This document shows positions 36,132 through 44,908 of a DNA stretch of 64,000 nucleotides, one piece after another. The notes beneath the pieces were generated by a model. The model searched no databases, had not been told where the DNA came from, and was given only the letters and a program-made list of their open reading frames with translations. This DNA is from Sphaerotilus sulfidivorans (GTDB lineage Bacteria > Pseudomonadota > Gammaproteobacteria > Burkholderiales > Burkholderiaceae_C). The position numbers and the translations under genes were made by a program. Within the stretch, counting starts at the first letter, position 1. Each line of letters begins with the position of its first letter. The stretch is from NCBI RefSeq assembly GCF_013426975.1, contig NZ_JACCPY010000025.1, positions 1-64,000 on the forward strand. The letters run 5' to 3'.

Positions 36132-37217
36132 ATGACACCGATCGCGCCCCTGCTGGCGATGGCCATGGCCATGGCGGCGCCCCCGGTGGCCCGCGCCGAC
36201 GAGGCGGCGCCGTCCTCCACCTCGACCCGCTTCGCGCTCTCGGGCGAGCTGCAGCTGGCGCGCGAGTTCCAGCAGCCGGCCACCACCGGCGCCTGGGCCG
36301 AGGCGCGGGCGCGCTGGCCCGGGCGCATCGCCGCGCCGCGCCACCGCAGCAGCGCGCAGGTCCAGCTGCGCGCCGACGCCCGCCGTGCGCTCGACGCGCA
36401 GACCGGCCTGGGCCTGCATCTGGACGCCCAGAGCGCGCTGCAGCGCACCGACGGCGACGCGCAGATCGCCACACCGGGCCGCGTCAACGAGCTCTACGCC
36501 CACCTCGACCTCGCCGACTGGCAGCTCGCCGCCGGCCGGCGCATCGTCGCCTGGGACGTCGGCCAGGCCTTCCGGCCGAACGACGTGGTGCAGCGCGAGG
36601 AACGCCGCCCGCTGCTGCCGACCACGCCGCAGGGCCGCGCGGTGCTGCAGGCCGAGCAGGTCGATGCCGACAGCGCCACCAGCCTGGTCGCGGTCGAGCC
36701 GCAGCGCGAGGCGGCCGAGCGCGCGCTGGCGCTGCGCCATTTCCGCCGCCTGGGCGCGTTGGATGCCTATCTGCACGCCGACTGGCGCCAGGACCGCCAC
36801 GCCGGCCTCGGCGCCGCGCTGGCCTGGGTCGCCAGCGACGCGGTGGCGCTGCATGCCTCGACACGCTGGCAGCCGCACCAGGCGCGCCACCAGACGCTGG
36901 CCGGTCTGAGCTGGACCGGCGGTCCGGACCTGACGCTGCTGGCCGAGGCCTGGCATGACGGCACGGCCACGAGCCGCCCCGCGCAGCGCAACCTCTACCT
37001 GCGCGCCAGCCTGAAGAGCGGCGCCTGGGAGCCCTCGCTCGATCTGCTCTGGCAGCAGCGCGACGGCGGACGCAGCCTCGGCGCCGGCCTGCGCTGGAGC
37101 GGCGACCGCTGGCGGGTGGATGCCGCGTGGCGCCGCCTCGGCGGCCCCCAGGCTGCGGCGATGCGTCAGGGCCCGCTGCGCCAGAGCGGCGCGATCGCGG
37201 CGACACTGGCGTTCTGA
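36132..37217 (+). CDS. Outer-membrane-barrel-like protein of the exporter operon
   Basis: 361-residue protein with a signal peptide (MTPIAPLLAMAMAMAAPPVARADEA) and then alternating amphipathic strands rich in Trp, Arg and Gln (ELYAHLDLADWQLAAGRRIV; WQPHQARHQTLAGLSWTGG), ending in the Phe expected of a BamA-recognised barrel (AATLAF). I do not recognise a named family, but strand pattern, size and terminal Phe suggest a 12-16-strand outer membrane barrel. GTG at 36123 is an alternative start. The stop overlaps the next ATG (TGATG). Confidence 0.75.
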   Translation: MTPIAPLLAMAMAMAAPPVARADEAAPSSTSTRFALSGELQLAREFQQPATTGAWAEARARWPGRIAAPRHRSSAQVQLRADARRALDAQTGLGLHLDAQSALQRTDGDAQIATPGRVNELYAHLDLADWQLAAGRRIVAWDVGQAFRPNDVVQREERRPLLPTTPQGRAVLQAEQVDADSATSLVAVEPQREAAERALALRHFRRLGALDAYLHADWRQDRHAGLGAALAWVASDAVALHASTRWQPHQARHQTLAGLSWTGGPDLTLLAEAWHDGTATSRPAQRNLYLRASLKSGAWEPSLDLLWQQRDGGRSLGAGLRWSGDRWRVDAAWRRLGGPQAAAMRQGPLRQSGAIAATLAF

Positions 37218-38368
37218 TGACAAGCCCACAAGCCCTGCCCTCGCCCCAGCCGCTGCACCATGGCATGGCCCGCCGCGTGCTGTGGACGATCGGCGCCTGC
37301 GTGCTGATCGCCCTGTTCCTGATGACGATGCTCGGTCACCCGCTCGGCCCCGGGCTGGTGTATTCGCTCTCGATCGGCCTGAGCTGCTGGGCGCTGATCG
37401 ATGTCGGCCGGCTGCTGGTGGCACGCTGGCGCCTGGCGCGCAACCCCGGCGACATGCCGGCCGCGCAGGGCTGGCCGGGCTGGGGCTGGATGGGCACGCT
37501 GATCGTCTTCGGCTCGCTGGTCGGCTATCTGGGCGGCGGTCGCCTCGGCGCCTGGCTGAACGGCCACGCGCCCGGACAGCTCGACCCTCTGCACGAGGCG
37601 GCCGGCATCAGCATCGCGCCGATGCTGATGGTCACGCTGACCGTCGGCCTGGTGCTGACCGCCTTCCAGTCGCTGCAGAGCCGCCGGCTGCTGGCCGAGG
37701 CCGAGGCCGAGGCGGTGCGCCGCCTGGCCGCCGAGACCCGCCTGAAGCTGCTGGAAAGCCAGCTCGAGCCGCACATGCTCTTCAACACCCTGGCCAATCT
37801 GCGGGTGCTGGTCGATCTGGACCCGCCGCGCGCGGGCGTGATGCTCGATCACCTGATCGATTTCCTGCGCGCCACGCTGCAGGGCTCGCGGGTGGCCGAG
37901 CATGCGCTGGCCGACGAGTTCGACCGGCTGCGCGACTATCTGGCGCTGATGCAGGTGCGCATGGGCGAGCGGCTGGAGAGCCGCTTCGAGCTGCCGCCCG
38001 AACTGGCCGCGCTGCCGGTGCCGGCGCTGCTGCTGCAGCCGCTGGTCGAGAACGCGATCCGCCACGGCCTGGAGCCCTGCGTCGACGGCGGCCGGCTGAC
38101 GGTGCGCGCTGCGCAGTTCGACGGACGGCTGCGCCTGACGGTGCACGACACCGGCGTCGGCCTGGACGGCGCACCGGGTGCGGGGACGCAGGCCATGCCG
38201 CCGGGCACCGGCTTCGGCCTCGACCAGGTGCGCGAGCGGCTGCGCACGCTGCACGGCGATCAGGCGCAGTTCACGCTGCAGTCGGGACCTGAGGGCACGC
38301 AGGCCTGCGTCGAGCTGCCGATGCCCGCCGCCCTTTCAAGTTCGAACCCAGGAGAACCGGCCCGATGA
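37217..38368 (+). CDS. LytS/AlgZ-type sensor histidine kinase
   Basis: 383-residue kinase of the His_kinase (PF06580) family. Four predicted membrane helices (~21-40, ~46-70, ~92-112, ~131-151) with almost no extracytoplasmic domain are followed by the phospho-acceptor motif LEPHMLFNTLANL (His186, matching PHFLFN) and an ATPase domain with QPLVENAIRHGLEP (N box), HDTGVGL and GTGFGLDQVRERL. The lack of a large sensor domain suggests it senses through its membrane helices. Start codon overlaps the preceding stop; overlaps the regulator gene by four bases. Confidence 0.93.
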   Translation: MTSPQALPSPQPLHHGMARRVLWTIGACVLIALFLMTMLGHPLGPGLVYSLSIGLSCWALIDVGRLLVARWRLARNPGDMPAAQGWPGWGWMGTLIVFGSLVGYLGGGRLGAWLNGHAPGQLDPLHEAAGISIAPMLMVTLTVGLVLTAFQSLQSRRLLAEAEAEAVRRLAAETRLKLLESQLEPHMLFNTLANLRVLVDLDPPRAGVMLDHLIDFLRATLQGSRVAEHALADEFDRLRDYLALMQVRMGERLESRFELPPELAALPVPALLLQPLVENAIRHGLEPCVDGGRLTVRAAQFDGRLRLTVHDTGVGLDGAPGAGTQAMPPGTGFGLDQVRERLRTLHGDQAQFTLQSGPEGTQACVELPMPAALSSSNPGEPAR

Positions 38369-39195
38369 ACCCCGACCTGGACGCCAGCGCGCTGATCGCC
38401 GAGGACGAGCCGCTGCTGGCCGCGCACCTGCGCCACGCGCTGCAGCAGGCGTGGCCGGCGCTGCGCATCGTCGGCCTGGCCGCCAACGGCGTGCAGGCGC
38501 TCGAGCGCACGCTGGCGCTGCGGCCGCAGATCGTGTTTCTCGACATCCGCATGCCCGGCCTGGACGGGCTGGAGGTCGCCCGCGCGCTGGCCGAGGACTG
38601 GCCGGAGGCCGACGCGGCCGGCTTCCCGCTGCTGGTCTTCGTGACCGCCTACGACCAGCACGCGGTGCAGGCCTTCGAGCTGCAGGCGGCCGACTATCTG
38701 CTCAAGCCGGTGCAGCCGGCGCGGCTGGCCCGCTGCCTGGAGCGACTGCAGACGCAGCTGCAGGCCCAGCAGGAGCCGCGCCCGGACGCCGCGCCGCCAT
38801 TCGAGGACCTGGTGGGCCGGCTGCAGCAGCTGATGCAGGCCGCCGAGCCGGCCGCGCGGCGCCCGTCCGAGCGGCTGGAGGTGATCGCCGCGCAGCAGGG
38901 CGCGGTCACCGAGATGGTGCCGGTCGACGACGTCATCTACTTCGAGGCCGCCGACAAGTACCTGCGGGTGGTCACCGCACGGCGCGAGCACCTGATCCGG
39001 CTGTCGCTGCGGGAACTGCTCGGCCAGCTCGACGAGCAGCGCTTCTGGCAGATCCACCGCGGCACGGTGGTGCAGGCACGCTGCATCGCCCGCGCGGTGC
39101 GCGACGAGCAGGGCCGCACCACGCTGGAGCTGCGCGACCGGCCCGAGCGGCTGGCGGTCAGCCGGGTGTTCGCGGGGCGCTTCCGGGGGCTTTGA
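38365..39195 (+). CDS. AlgR-like response regulator with LytTR DNA-binding domain
   Basis: 276-residue regulator. The receiver domain (~8-130) has the acidic pocket AEDEP, phospho-acceptor Asp60 in IVFLDIRMPGLDG, FVTAYDQHAVQAFE and the switch Lys in DYLLKPVQ. After a Gln-rich linker the LytTR domain (~170-276) carries VDDVIYFEAADKYLRVVT and FWQIHRGTVVQARCI. Coupled by ATGA to its kinase gene, it is the last gene of the exporter operon and the obvious ligand for the repeats at 32682-32711. Confidence 0.95.
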   Translation: MNPDLDASALIAEDEPLLAAHLRHALQQAWPALRIVGLAANGVQALERTLALRPQIVFLDIRMPGLDGLEVARALAEDWPEADAAGFPLLVFVTAYDQHAVQAFELQAADYLLKPVQPARLARCLERLQTQLQAQQEPRPDAAPPFEDLVGRLQQLMQAAEPAARRPSERLEVIAAQQGAVTEMVPVDDVIYFEAADKYLRVVTARREHLIRLSLRELLGQLDEQRFWQIHRGTVVQARCIARAVRDEQGRTTLELRDRPERLAVSRVFAGRFRGL

Positions 39196-39210
39196 CCCCA
39201 AGGCGCCGAA

Positions 39211-40470
39211 TCAGCCCAGCATCTCCAGCAGCGTGCGCGCCACCACCTTCGTGGCGCGGCGCAGGTCATCGAGCACCAGATGCTCGTCGGCGCGCTTGGC
39301 GTTGGACTCGCGCACGGTGCGGGGGCCGGCGCCGTAGATCACCGCCGGAATGCCCTGCGCGCAGTACAGCCGCACATCGGTGTAGAGCGGCGTGCCCGAC
39401 ACCGGAATCGCCTCGCCGAAGACCTCGGCGCCGTGGCGGCAGATCGCCTCGACCAGCGGCCGGTTGCCCGGCAGCGGCTTGAGCGACTCGGCCAGCAGCA
39501 GGCGGCGGATGTCGACGCTCACGCCCGGCCGGCTGGCAGCGGCCTCGGTGATGAGGCGGCGGATCCCGGCCTCGACCTGCACCGGATCCTCCTCGGGAAT
39601 CATCCGGCGGTCGATCTTCATCACCACCTTGCCCGGAATGACGTTGGTGTTGGTGCCGCCCTGGATCCAGCCGACGTTGATGTAGGGATGGCTGATGCCA
39701 GGCACCTGCGAGCGGATCTCGGCGCGGTAGCGCGTGTTCTCGGCGTAGAGCGCGTTCATGATCGCCACCGCACCCTGCAGCGCGTCGACGCCGCTGTCGG
39801 GAATCGCGGCATGCGCCATCACGCCGTGCACCGTCACCTCCAGCTGCAGGCAGCCGTTGTGCGCGGTGATGACCTCGTGGCCGAAGCCGGCGGCGATCAG
39901 GTAGTCGGGCTTCGTCAGGCCTTGTCCGAGCAGCCAGCCGGGGCCCAGCTCGCCGCCGAACTCCTCGTCGTAGGTGAAATGCAGCTCGATGCCGCCCTTC
40001 AGAGGAACGCCGGCGGACCGTAGCGCCTCCACCGCGCGGGTGGCGAAGGTGAAGGTGGCGAAGTCGCTCTTGCTGACCGCAGCGGCGCGGCCGTAGAGCC
40101 GGCCGTCGACGATCTCGCCGCCGTAGGGGTCGTGCGTCCAGCCCTCGCCGGGCGGCACCACGTCGCCGTGGGCGTTGAGCGCGATGACCGGGCCGCCCGC
40201 GTCATAGGCGCGGCGCACGATCAGGTTGGTGATCGACTCCAGGCCGTAGTCACGGACTTCCTGCTGCGGCACGGCGTGCTTCTCGGCGTCGAAGCCGAAG
40301 CCGGCGAGCAGCTCGGCGGTGCGCTCAGCGTGCGGGGCGTTGTTGCCGGGCGGGGTGTCGGTGGGCACCTGCACCAGCGCCTGCAGGAAGCGCACCTCGT
40401 CGTCGAAATGGGCGTCGATCCAGGCATCGAGCTGGGCGAAACGGTCGGAGTGGCTGGGGGTCGTGGTCAT
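39211..40470 (-). CDS. M20 family metallohydrolase in the purine-degradation cluster
   Basis: 419-residue ArgE/DapE/ACY1-type M20 hydrolase with the zinc-site motifs ALNAHGDVVPPGEGW, YDEEFGGELGPGW and the dimerisation-domain HGVMAHAAIPDSGVDAL; SGTPLYTDVRLY and GPRTVRESNAKRADEHL complete the site. It probably removes an acyl or carbamoyl group from an amino-acid-like substrate. Its start overlaps the end of the UraD-amidohydrolase fusion (ATGA), so a role in ureide breakdown is likely, but which step it serves is not readable from sequence. Confidence 0.85.
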   Translation of the reverse strand: MTTTPSHSDRFAQLDAWIDAHFDDEVRFLQALVQVPTDTPPGNNAPHAERTAELLAGFGFDAEKHAVPQQEVRDYGLESITNLIVRRAYDAGGPVIALNAHGDVVPPGEGWTHDPYGGEIVDGRLYGRAAAVSKSDFATFTFATRAVEALRSAGVPLKGGIELHFTYDEEFGGELGPGWLLGQGLTKPDYLIAAGFGHEVITAHNGCLQLEVTVHGVMAHAAIPDSGVDALQGAVAIMNALYAENTRYRAEIRSQVPGISHPYINVGWIQGGTNTNVIPGKVVMKIDRRMIPEEDPVQVEAGIRRLITEAAASRPGVSVDIRRLLLAESLKPLPGNRPLVEAICRHGAEVFGEAIPVSGTPLYTDVRLYCAQGIPAVIYGAGPRTVRESNAKRADEHLVLDDLRRATKVVARTLLEMLG

Positions 40471-42257
40471 GCGGAGTGCTCCCGGTTCAGTTGTTCGAGC
40501 AGGTCGGCGAAGGCGCGCACGGCCAGTTCGGTGTCGTCGTTGGTGGTGGATTCGAGCGGGTTGTGGCTGATGCCGGCGTTCAGGCCGCGCACGAAGAGCA
40601 TGGCCTGCGGCATCACCTCATGCAGCTTCATCGCGTCATGGCCGGCGCCGCTGGGCAGGCGGTGCACCGGCAGGCCGGTCGCGGCGACGGCCCGCTCCCA
40701 GCGCGTCTGCCACGCCGGATCGCTCGGCGCGGCCGAGGCGCGCATCGTTTCGTCCAGCGTCACCGACACGCCGCGCCGCTGGCAGATCGCGGCCAGCTCG
40801 GTGCGCACGTCGTGCAGGCAGGCGTCGCGCGCCGCGTCGGTCGTGGCGCGGATGTCCAGGCTGAAGCGGCAGCGGCCGGGCACGACGTTGATCGAGCCGT
40901 TCGGCACCTCCAGGATGCCGACCGTGCCGACCACATGCGGCACCGAAGCCGCGCGCCGCTCGACGAACAGCGCCAGCTCGGCCACCGCCAGCGCGGCATC
41001 GCGGCGGCGGCCCATCGGCGTCGTGCCCGCATGGCTGGCCATGCCGCTGATTTCGCCGACGAAGCGCACGCTGCCGTTGATCGAGGTGACCACGCCCAGC
41101 GGCAGGTCCAGCTCCGCGAGCACCGGCCCCTGTTCGATGTGGACCTCGACGAAGCCGAGGTACTTCGCCGGGTCGCGCGCCAGCGCAGGGATGTCGTCGA
41201 TGCACAGCCCGGCGTGCTGCATCGCGGCGCGCATCGTCACGCCGTCGGCGTCCACCTGGTCGAGCCAGGCCGGATCGAACTGCCCGACCAGCGCGCCCGA
41301 GCCGAGGAAGGTCGCCTTGTAGCGCTGGCCCTCCTCCTCCGCGAAGCCGACGACCTCGATGCCGAAGGGCAGCCGGCGCCCGGCGCGGTGCAGTTCGGCC
41401 ACCACCGCCATCGGCACGAGGATGCCCAGGCGCCCGTCGTACTTGCCGCCATTGCGCACGGTGTCGTAATGGCTGCCGGTGAGCAGCCGCGGCGCGGCGC
41501 GGTCGCTGCCGTGGTAGACACCGACGACATTGCCGACCGCGTCGATCTCGACCTCGTCGAAGCCGCAGTCGGCCTTCATCCAGTGGCTCAGGCGCTGGGC
41601 GCAGGCACGGTGGGCGTCGGTCAGGTAGGTGACGGTCAGCTCGCCGCGCTCGGCGTAGCCGGGGTCGCTGTGCTGCGCGAGCCGCTCGGCCCAGTCCCAG
41701 ACGCGGTTGCCCAGATCGGGGGACACGCCGAACTTGTCGTTCAGCCGGATCTCGGCGATGCGGTGGATGTTGCGCAGGCACTCCTCGCGCTCGAAGTCCA
41801 CCGGGTTGCCCAGGCGGCGGGCGAAGGTGGCGATGATCTCGTGCCGCCCCAGCCCGAGGCCGCGCGGCCCGCGCACGGCCAGGATGAAGGGGAAGCCGAA
41901 CTTCGCGTTGTAGTCGGCGTTGAGCTGCTGCAGCCGGGCGAATTCCTCGGGCGTGCAGTCGGTCAGGCCGGCCTTGCCCTGCTCGTTCGTCGATTCAGCG
42001 GTGAGCGTCTTCGACACCATCGCCTTGCCGGCCAGCTCCGGGTGGGCGCGGATCAGCGCGAGCTGCGGCTCCAGCCCCGCGTCTCGCACGACGGTGACGA
42101 GAGCGTGTTTCAGCCCGGCCAGGCTCGTGAACGGCCGCAGCGCGGCGGCGCGTTCGGCGATCCACGGCGAGTGCTCGTAGGTGCCGTCCAGCAGCGCCAC
42201 GAACTCGGCGGGCGTGGCGGCGTTGAGCTGTTCGATCGTCAACGGCATGGTGCTCAT
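40467..42257 (-). CDS. Fusion: OHCU decarboxylase (UraD) + allantoate amidohydrolase
   Basis: Bifunctional 596-residue enzyme of urate breakdown. Residues ~1-170 form a complete UraD (2-oxo-4-hydroxy-4-carboxy-5-ureidoimidazoline decarboxylase) with catalytic [18 protein letters not shown] and [15 protein letters not shown]. Residues ~185-596 are an M20 allantoate amidohydrolase/carbamoylase with metal ligands in [19 protein letters not shown] and [10 protein letters not shown], plus the lid motif [14 protein letters not shown] and SGAGHDAM. UraD yields S-allantoin and the second domain acts two steps later on allantoate; PuuE, encoded just upstream, does the step between. ATG four codons in (MPLTIEQLN) is an alternative start. 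Confidence 0.93.
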   Translation of the reverse strand: MSTMPLTIEQLNAATPAEFVALLDGTYEHSPWIAERAAALRPFTSLAGLKHALVTVVRDAGLEPQLALIRAHPELAGKAMVSKTLTAESTNEQGKAGLTDCTPEEFARLQQLNADYNAKFGFPFILAVRGPRGLGLGRHEIIATFARRLGNPVDFEREECLRNIHRIAEIRLNDKFGVSPDLGNRVWDWAERLAQHSDPGYAERGELTVTYLTDAHRACAQRLSHWMKADCGFDEVEIDAVGNVVGVYHGSDRAAPRLLTGSHYDTVRNGGKYDGRLGILVPMAVVAELHRAGRRLPFGIEVVGFAEEEGQRYKATFLGSGALVGQFDPAWLDQVDADGVTMRAAMQHAGLCIDDIPALARDPAKYLGFVEVHIEQGPVLAELDLPLGVVTSINGSVRFVGEISGMASHAGTTPMGRRRDAALAVAELALFVERRAASVPHVVGTVGILEVPNGSINVVPGRCRFSLDIRATTDAARDACLHDVRTELAAICQRRGVSVTLDETMRASAAPSDPAWQTRWERAVAATGLPVHRLPSGAGHDAMKLHEVMPQAMLFVRGLNAGISHNPLESTTNDDTELAVRAFADLLEQLNREHSA

Positions 42258-43210
42258 TCCCAGACGAAGGCGGTGTCGGCGTTGAAGGGATGCACCTGCT
42301 GCCAGTGGCGGGCGATGTCGATGCGGCGGCAGACCCAGACGCGGTCATGCGCCTGCACATGGTCGAGGAAACGCTGCAGCGCCCGCATCCGGCCCGGGCG
42401 TCCGAGCAGGCGGCAGTGCATGCCGATGCTCATCATCGAGGGCCGCTCGTCCCCTTCGGCGTAATGCACGTCGAAGGCATCGCGCAGGTACTGGAAGAAC
42501 TCGTCGCCGTGGCTGTAGCCCTGCGGCAGCGCGAAGCGCATGTCGTTGCAGTCGAGCGTGTACGGGACGACGAGGTGCGGCGCCAGCGCGCCGTCGGTCT
42601 TCCTCACCTGCAGCCAGAACGGCAGGTCGTCGCCGTAGTAGTCGCTGTCGTAGGCGAAACCGCCGTGGTCGGCGACGAGGCGGCGCGTGTTGGGGCTGTC
42701 GCGGCCGGTGTACCAGCCGGCTGCGCGCTCGCCGGTCAGCCGCTCGATGATCGCCATCGCCTCGGCCAGGTGGGCGCGCTCGGTGGCCTCGTCGACATTC
42801 TGGTAGTGGATCCACTTCAGGCCGTGGCAGGCGATCTCGTGGCCCAGCTCGCGGAAGGCGGCCGTCACCTCGGGCGAGCGCTGCAGCGCCGTCGACACGC
42901 CGAAGATGGTCAGCGGCAGGCCGCGGCGCTCGAACTCGCGCAGGATGCGCCAGACGCCGACGCGGCTGCCGTATTCGTAGATGCCCTCCATCGACAGATG
43001 GCGGGCCGGGTAGCTGGCCGGGTTGAACATCTCGGACAGAAACTGCTCGCTGCCGGCATCGCCGTGCAGCACCGAGTTCTCGCCGCCCTCCTCGAAGTTC
43101 AGCACGAACTGCACCGCCACCCGCGCCTGCCCCGGCCACAGCGCCTGGGGCGGATTGCGGCCGTGGCCTCTCAGGTCGCGGGGATAGCGGACAGGCTGCG
43201 GATCGGTCAT
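42254..43210 (-). CDS. puuE: Allantoinase PuuE (polysaccharide-deacetylase fold)
   Basis: Cofactor-independent allantoinase that opens allantoin to allantoate. From ATG 43210 it has 318 residues, the normal family size, with [31 protein letters not shown], the NodB-fold segments [19 protein letters not shown] and [17 protein letters not shown]. The long frame upstream is a shadow on the opposite strand of puuD and neighbours. Its stop overlaps the start of the UraD fusion (ATGA), forming a three-gene operon with the M20 hydrolase. Confidence 0.95.
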   Translation of the reverse strand: MTDPQPVRYPRDLRGHGRNPPQALWPGQARVAVQFVLNFEEGGENSVLHGDAGSEQFLSEMFNPASYPARHLSMEGIYEYGSRVGVWRILREFERRGLPLTIFGVSTALQRSPEVTAAFRELGHEIACHGLKWIHYQNVDEATERAHLAEAMAIIERLTGERAAGWYTGRDSPNTRRLVADHGGFAYDSDYYGDDLPFWLQVRKTDGALAPHLVVPYTLDCNDMRFALPQGYSHGDEFFQYLRDAFDVHYAEGDERPSMMSIGMHCRLLGRPGRMRALQRFLDHVQAHDRVWVCRRIDIARHWQQVHPFNADTAFVWE

Positions 43211-43253
43211 GGCATCGGCTCGCGGCAAGGAGAGAAGATTGACGTGTATCTCG

Positions 43254-43267
43254 AAGTGTATACACTT
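43254..43267. promoter_or_regulatory. Palindromic operator candidate AAGTGTATACACTT between puuE and uraH
   Basis: A perfect 14-bp palindrome lies in the 114-base divergent promoter region, 44 bases from puuE and 57 from uraH; a further half site GTGTAT is at 43244-43249. The core TGTATACA resembles binding sites of GntR-family (FadR-type) regulators, several of which control purine catabolism. The location allows control of both operons. No regulator gene is adjacent. Confidence 0.6.
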
Positions 43268-43324
43268 TCCCTCATCCTGCAATTCCTGCGCAGCCCCCTC
43301 CCCCTCGACGACGAAAGGACCTCC

Positions 43325-43681
43325 ATGGGACGCCTCAGCACCCATGTGCTCGACACGATGCACGGCAGCCCGGCGGCCGGCATGGCGGTACGCCTGGAAC
43401 GCATCGGCGACCAGGGCACCGAACTGGTGCAATCGATCGTGCTCAACGACGACGGCCGCAACCCGGACGGCCCGCTGCTGGGCCCCGGCCCCCTGCCGAC
43501 GGGCCGCTACCGGCTGACCTTCTCGGTCGCCAGCTATTTCCGTGCCCGCGGCGTCGTGCTGCCCGAGCCGGCCTTTCTCGACGAGGTGCCGATCGAGTTC
43601 GGCATCGCCGAGCCCGAGGGCCATTACCATGTGCCGCTGCTGGTCAGCCCTTGGGCCTACTCGACCTACCGAGGCTCCTGA
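43325..43681 (+). CDS. uraH: 5-hydroxyisourate hydrolase (transthyretin-like)
   Basis: Hydrolyses 5-hydroxyisourate, the product of urate oxidation, to OHCU, the substrate of the UraD domain encoded on the other strand. 118 residues, a full-length HIUase: [20 protein letters not shown] (His in the active site), [32 protein letters not shown] with the diagnostic C-terminal YRGS. AAAGGA precedes the ATG. Three bases separate it from puuD. Confidence 0.97.
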   Translation: MGRLSTHVLDTMHGSPAAGMAVRLERIGDQGTELVQSIVLNDDGRNPDGPLLGPGPLPTGRYRLTFSVASYFRARGVVLPEPAFLDEVPIEFGIAEPEGHYHVPLLVSPWAYSTYRGS

Positions 43682-43684
43682 GCG

Positions 43685-44902
43685 ATGGACATCGCCTATC
43701 TCTTCGACTGGCTCAACCTGCTGCTGCGCTGGGCCCATGTCATCACCGCCGTCGCCTGGATCGGCGCGTCGTTCTACTTCGTGATGCTGGACAACAGCCT
43801 CTCGCCGCCCACCCATGACGACCTGAAGAAGAAGGGCGTCGACGGCGAGATGTGGGCGGTGCACGGCGGCGGCTTCTACCACTCGAACAAGTACATGGTG
43901 GCGCCGCGCTGGCTGCCGCTGCCCGACAAGCTGCACTGGTCCTACTGGGAGAGCTATTCCACCTGGCTGACCGGCTTCGGGCTGTTCACCACGCTCTATC
44001 TCTACAACGCCGGCACCTTCCTGGTCGACAAGACGGTGTTCGACTGGAGCCCGGGCGCGGCCATCGGCGCGGCGCTGGGTTTCCTGGCGGCGTTCTGGCT
44101 GATCTACGACGGCATCTGCCGCACGCTCGGCCAGCGCAAGAACGGCGACATCGTCGTCGGCCTCTGCGTCTTCGTCTTCGTGGTGTTCGCGTCCTGGCTG
44201 GCCTGCCAGCTCTTCGCGGGGCGGGCGGCCTTCCTGCTGGTCGGCGCGATGCTGGCCACCGCGATGAGCGCCAACGTCTTCTTCTGGATCATTCCCGGCC
44301 AGCGCAAGGTGGTGGCCTCGCTGCGCGCCGGCCAGACACCCGACCCGGTCCACGGCAAGCGGGGCAAGCAGCGCAGCGTGCACAACACCTATTTCACGCT
44401 GCCGGTGCTGATCGCGATGATCTCCAACCACTACGGCTGGCTCTACCAGGGTCCGAACAACTGGCTGGTGCTGGTGCTGCTGATGCTGGCCGGCGCGCTG
44501 ATCCGCCACAGCTTCGTCGCGCGCCACAAGGCCCATGTGCTGGGCAAGCGCACGCCCTGGGAACACGCGGTCGCCGGCACGCTGGTGCTGCTGGGTCTGG
44601 CGATCTGGCTGGCCCCGCCGCCGCCGAGCGCTGCCGCGCAGGCCGCTGCCGCCAAGCCGGTCACCTTCGCCGAGGTCAAGGCGGTCATCGACCAGCGCTG
44701 CACGATGTGCCACAACGCGCAGGTGCAGAGCAAGAACGTCGCGCTGCACACGCCGGAGCTGATCCAGCAGCACGCGCAGGCGGTCTTCCAGCAGGCCTCG
44801 GTGCTCAAGCTGATGCCGATGAACAACGCCACGCAGATCACCGAGGCCGAGCGCGCGCTGCTGGGGCGCTGGTTCGAGGCGGGCGCGCCCACGGCGCCCT
44901 GA
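43685..44902 (+). CDS. puuD: Membrane urate hydroxylase PuuD with cytochrome c domain
   Basis: Integral membrane urate oxidase that passes electrons to the respiratory chain. 405 residues: about eight membrane helices (first at WAHVITAVAWIGASFYFVML) and, after a Pro/Ala linker, a C-terminal cytochrome c domain (~315-405) with the heme motif CTMCH and a methionine ligand in LKLMPMNN. The single-protein architecture matches PuuD of other proteobacteria. The reaction product feeds UraH immediately upstream. Confidence 0.95.
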   Translation: MDIAYLFDWLNLLLRWAHVITAVAWIGASFYFVMLDNSLSPPTHDDLKKKGVDGEMWAVHGGGFYHSNKYMVAPRWLPLPDKLHWSYWESYSTWLTGFGLFTTLYLYNAGTFLVDKTVFDWSPGAAIGAALGFLAAFWLIYDGICRTLGQRKNGDIVVGLCVFVFVVFASWLACQLFAGRAAFLLVGAMLATAMSANVFFWIIPGQRKVVASLRAGQTPDPVHGKRGKQRSVHNTYFTLPVLIAMISNHYGWLYQGPNNWLVLVLLMLAGALIRHSFVARHKAHVLGKRTPWEHAVAGTLVLLGLAIWLAPPPPSAAAQAAAAKPVTFAEVKAVIDQRCTMCHNAQVQSKNVALHTPELIQQHAQAVFQQASVLKLMPMNNATQITEAERALLGRWFEAGAPTAP

Positions 44903-44908
44903 ACCGCC

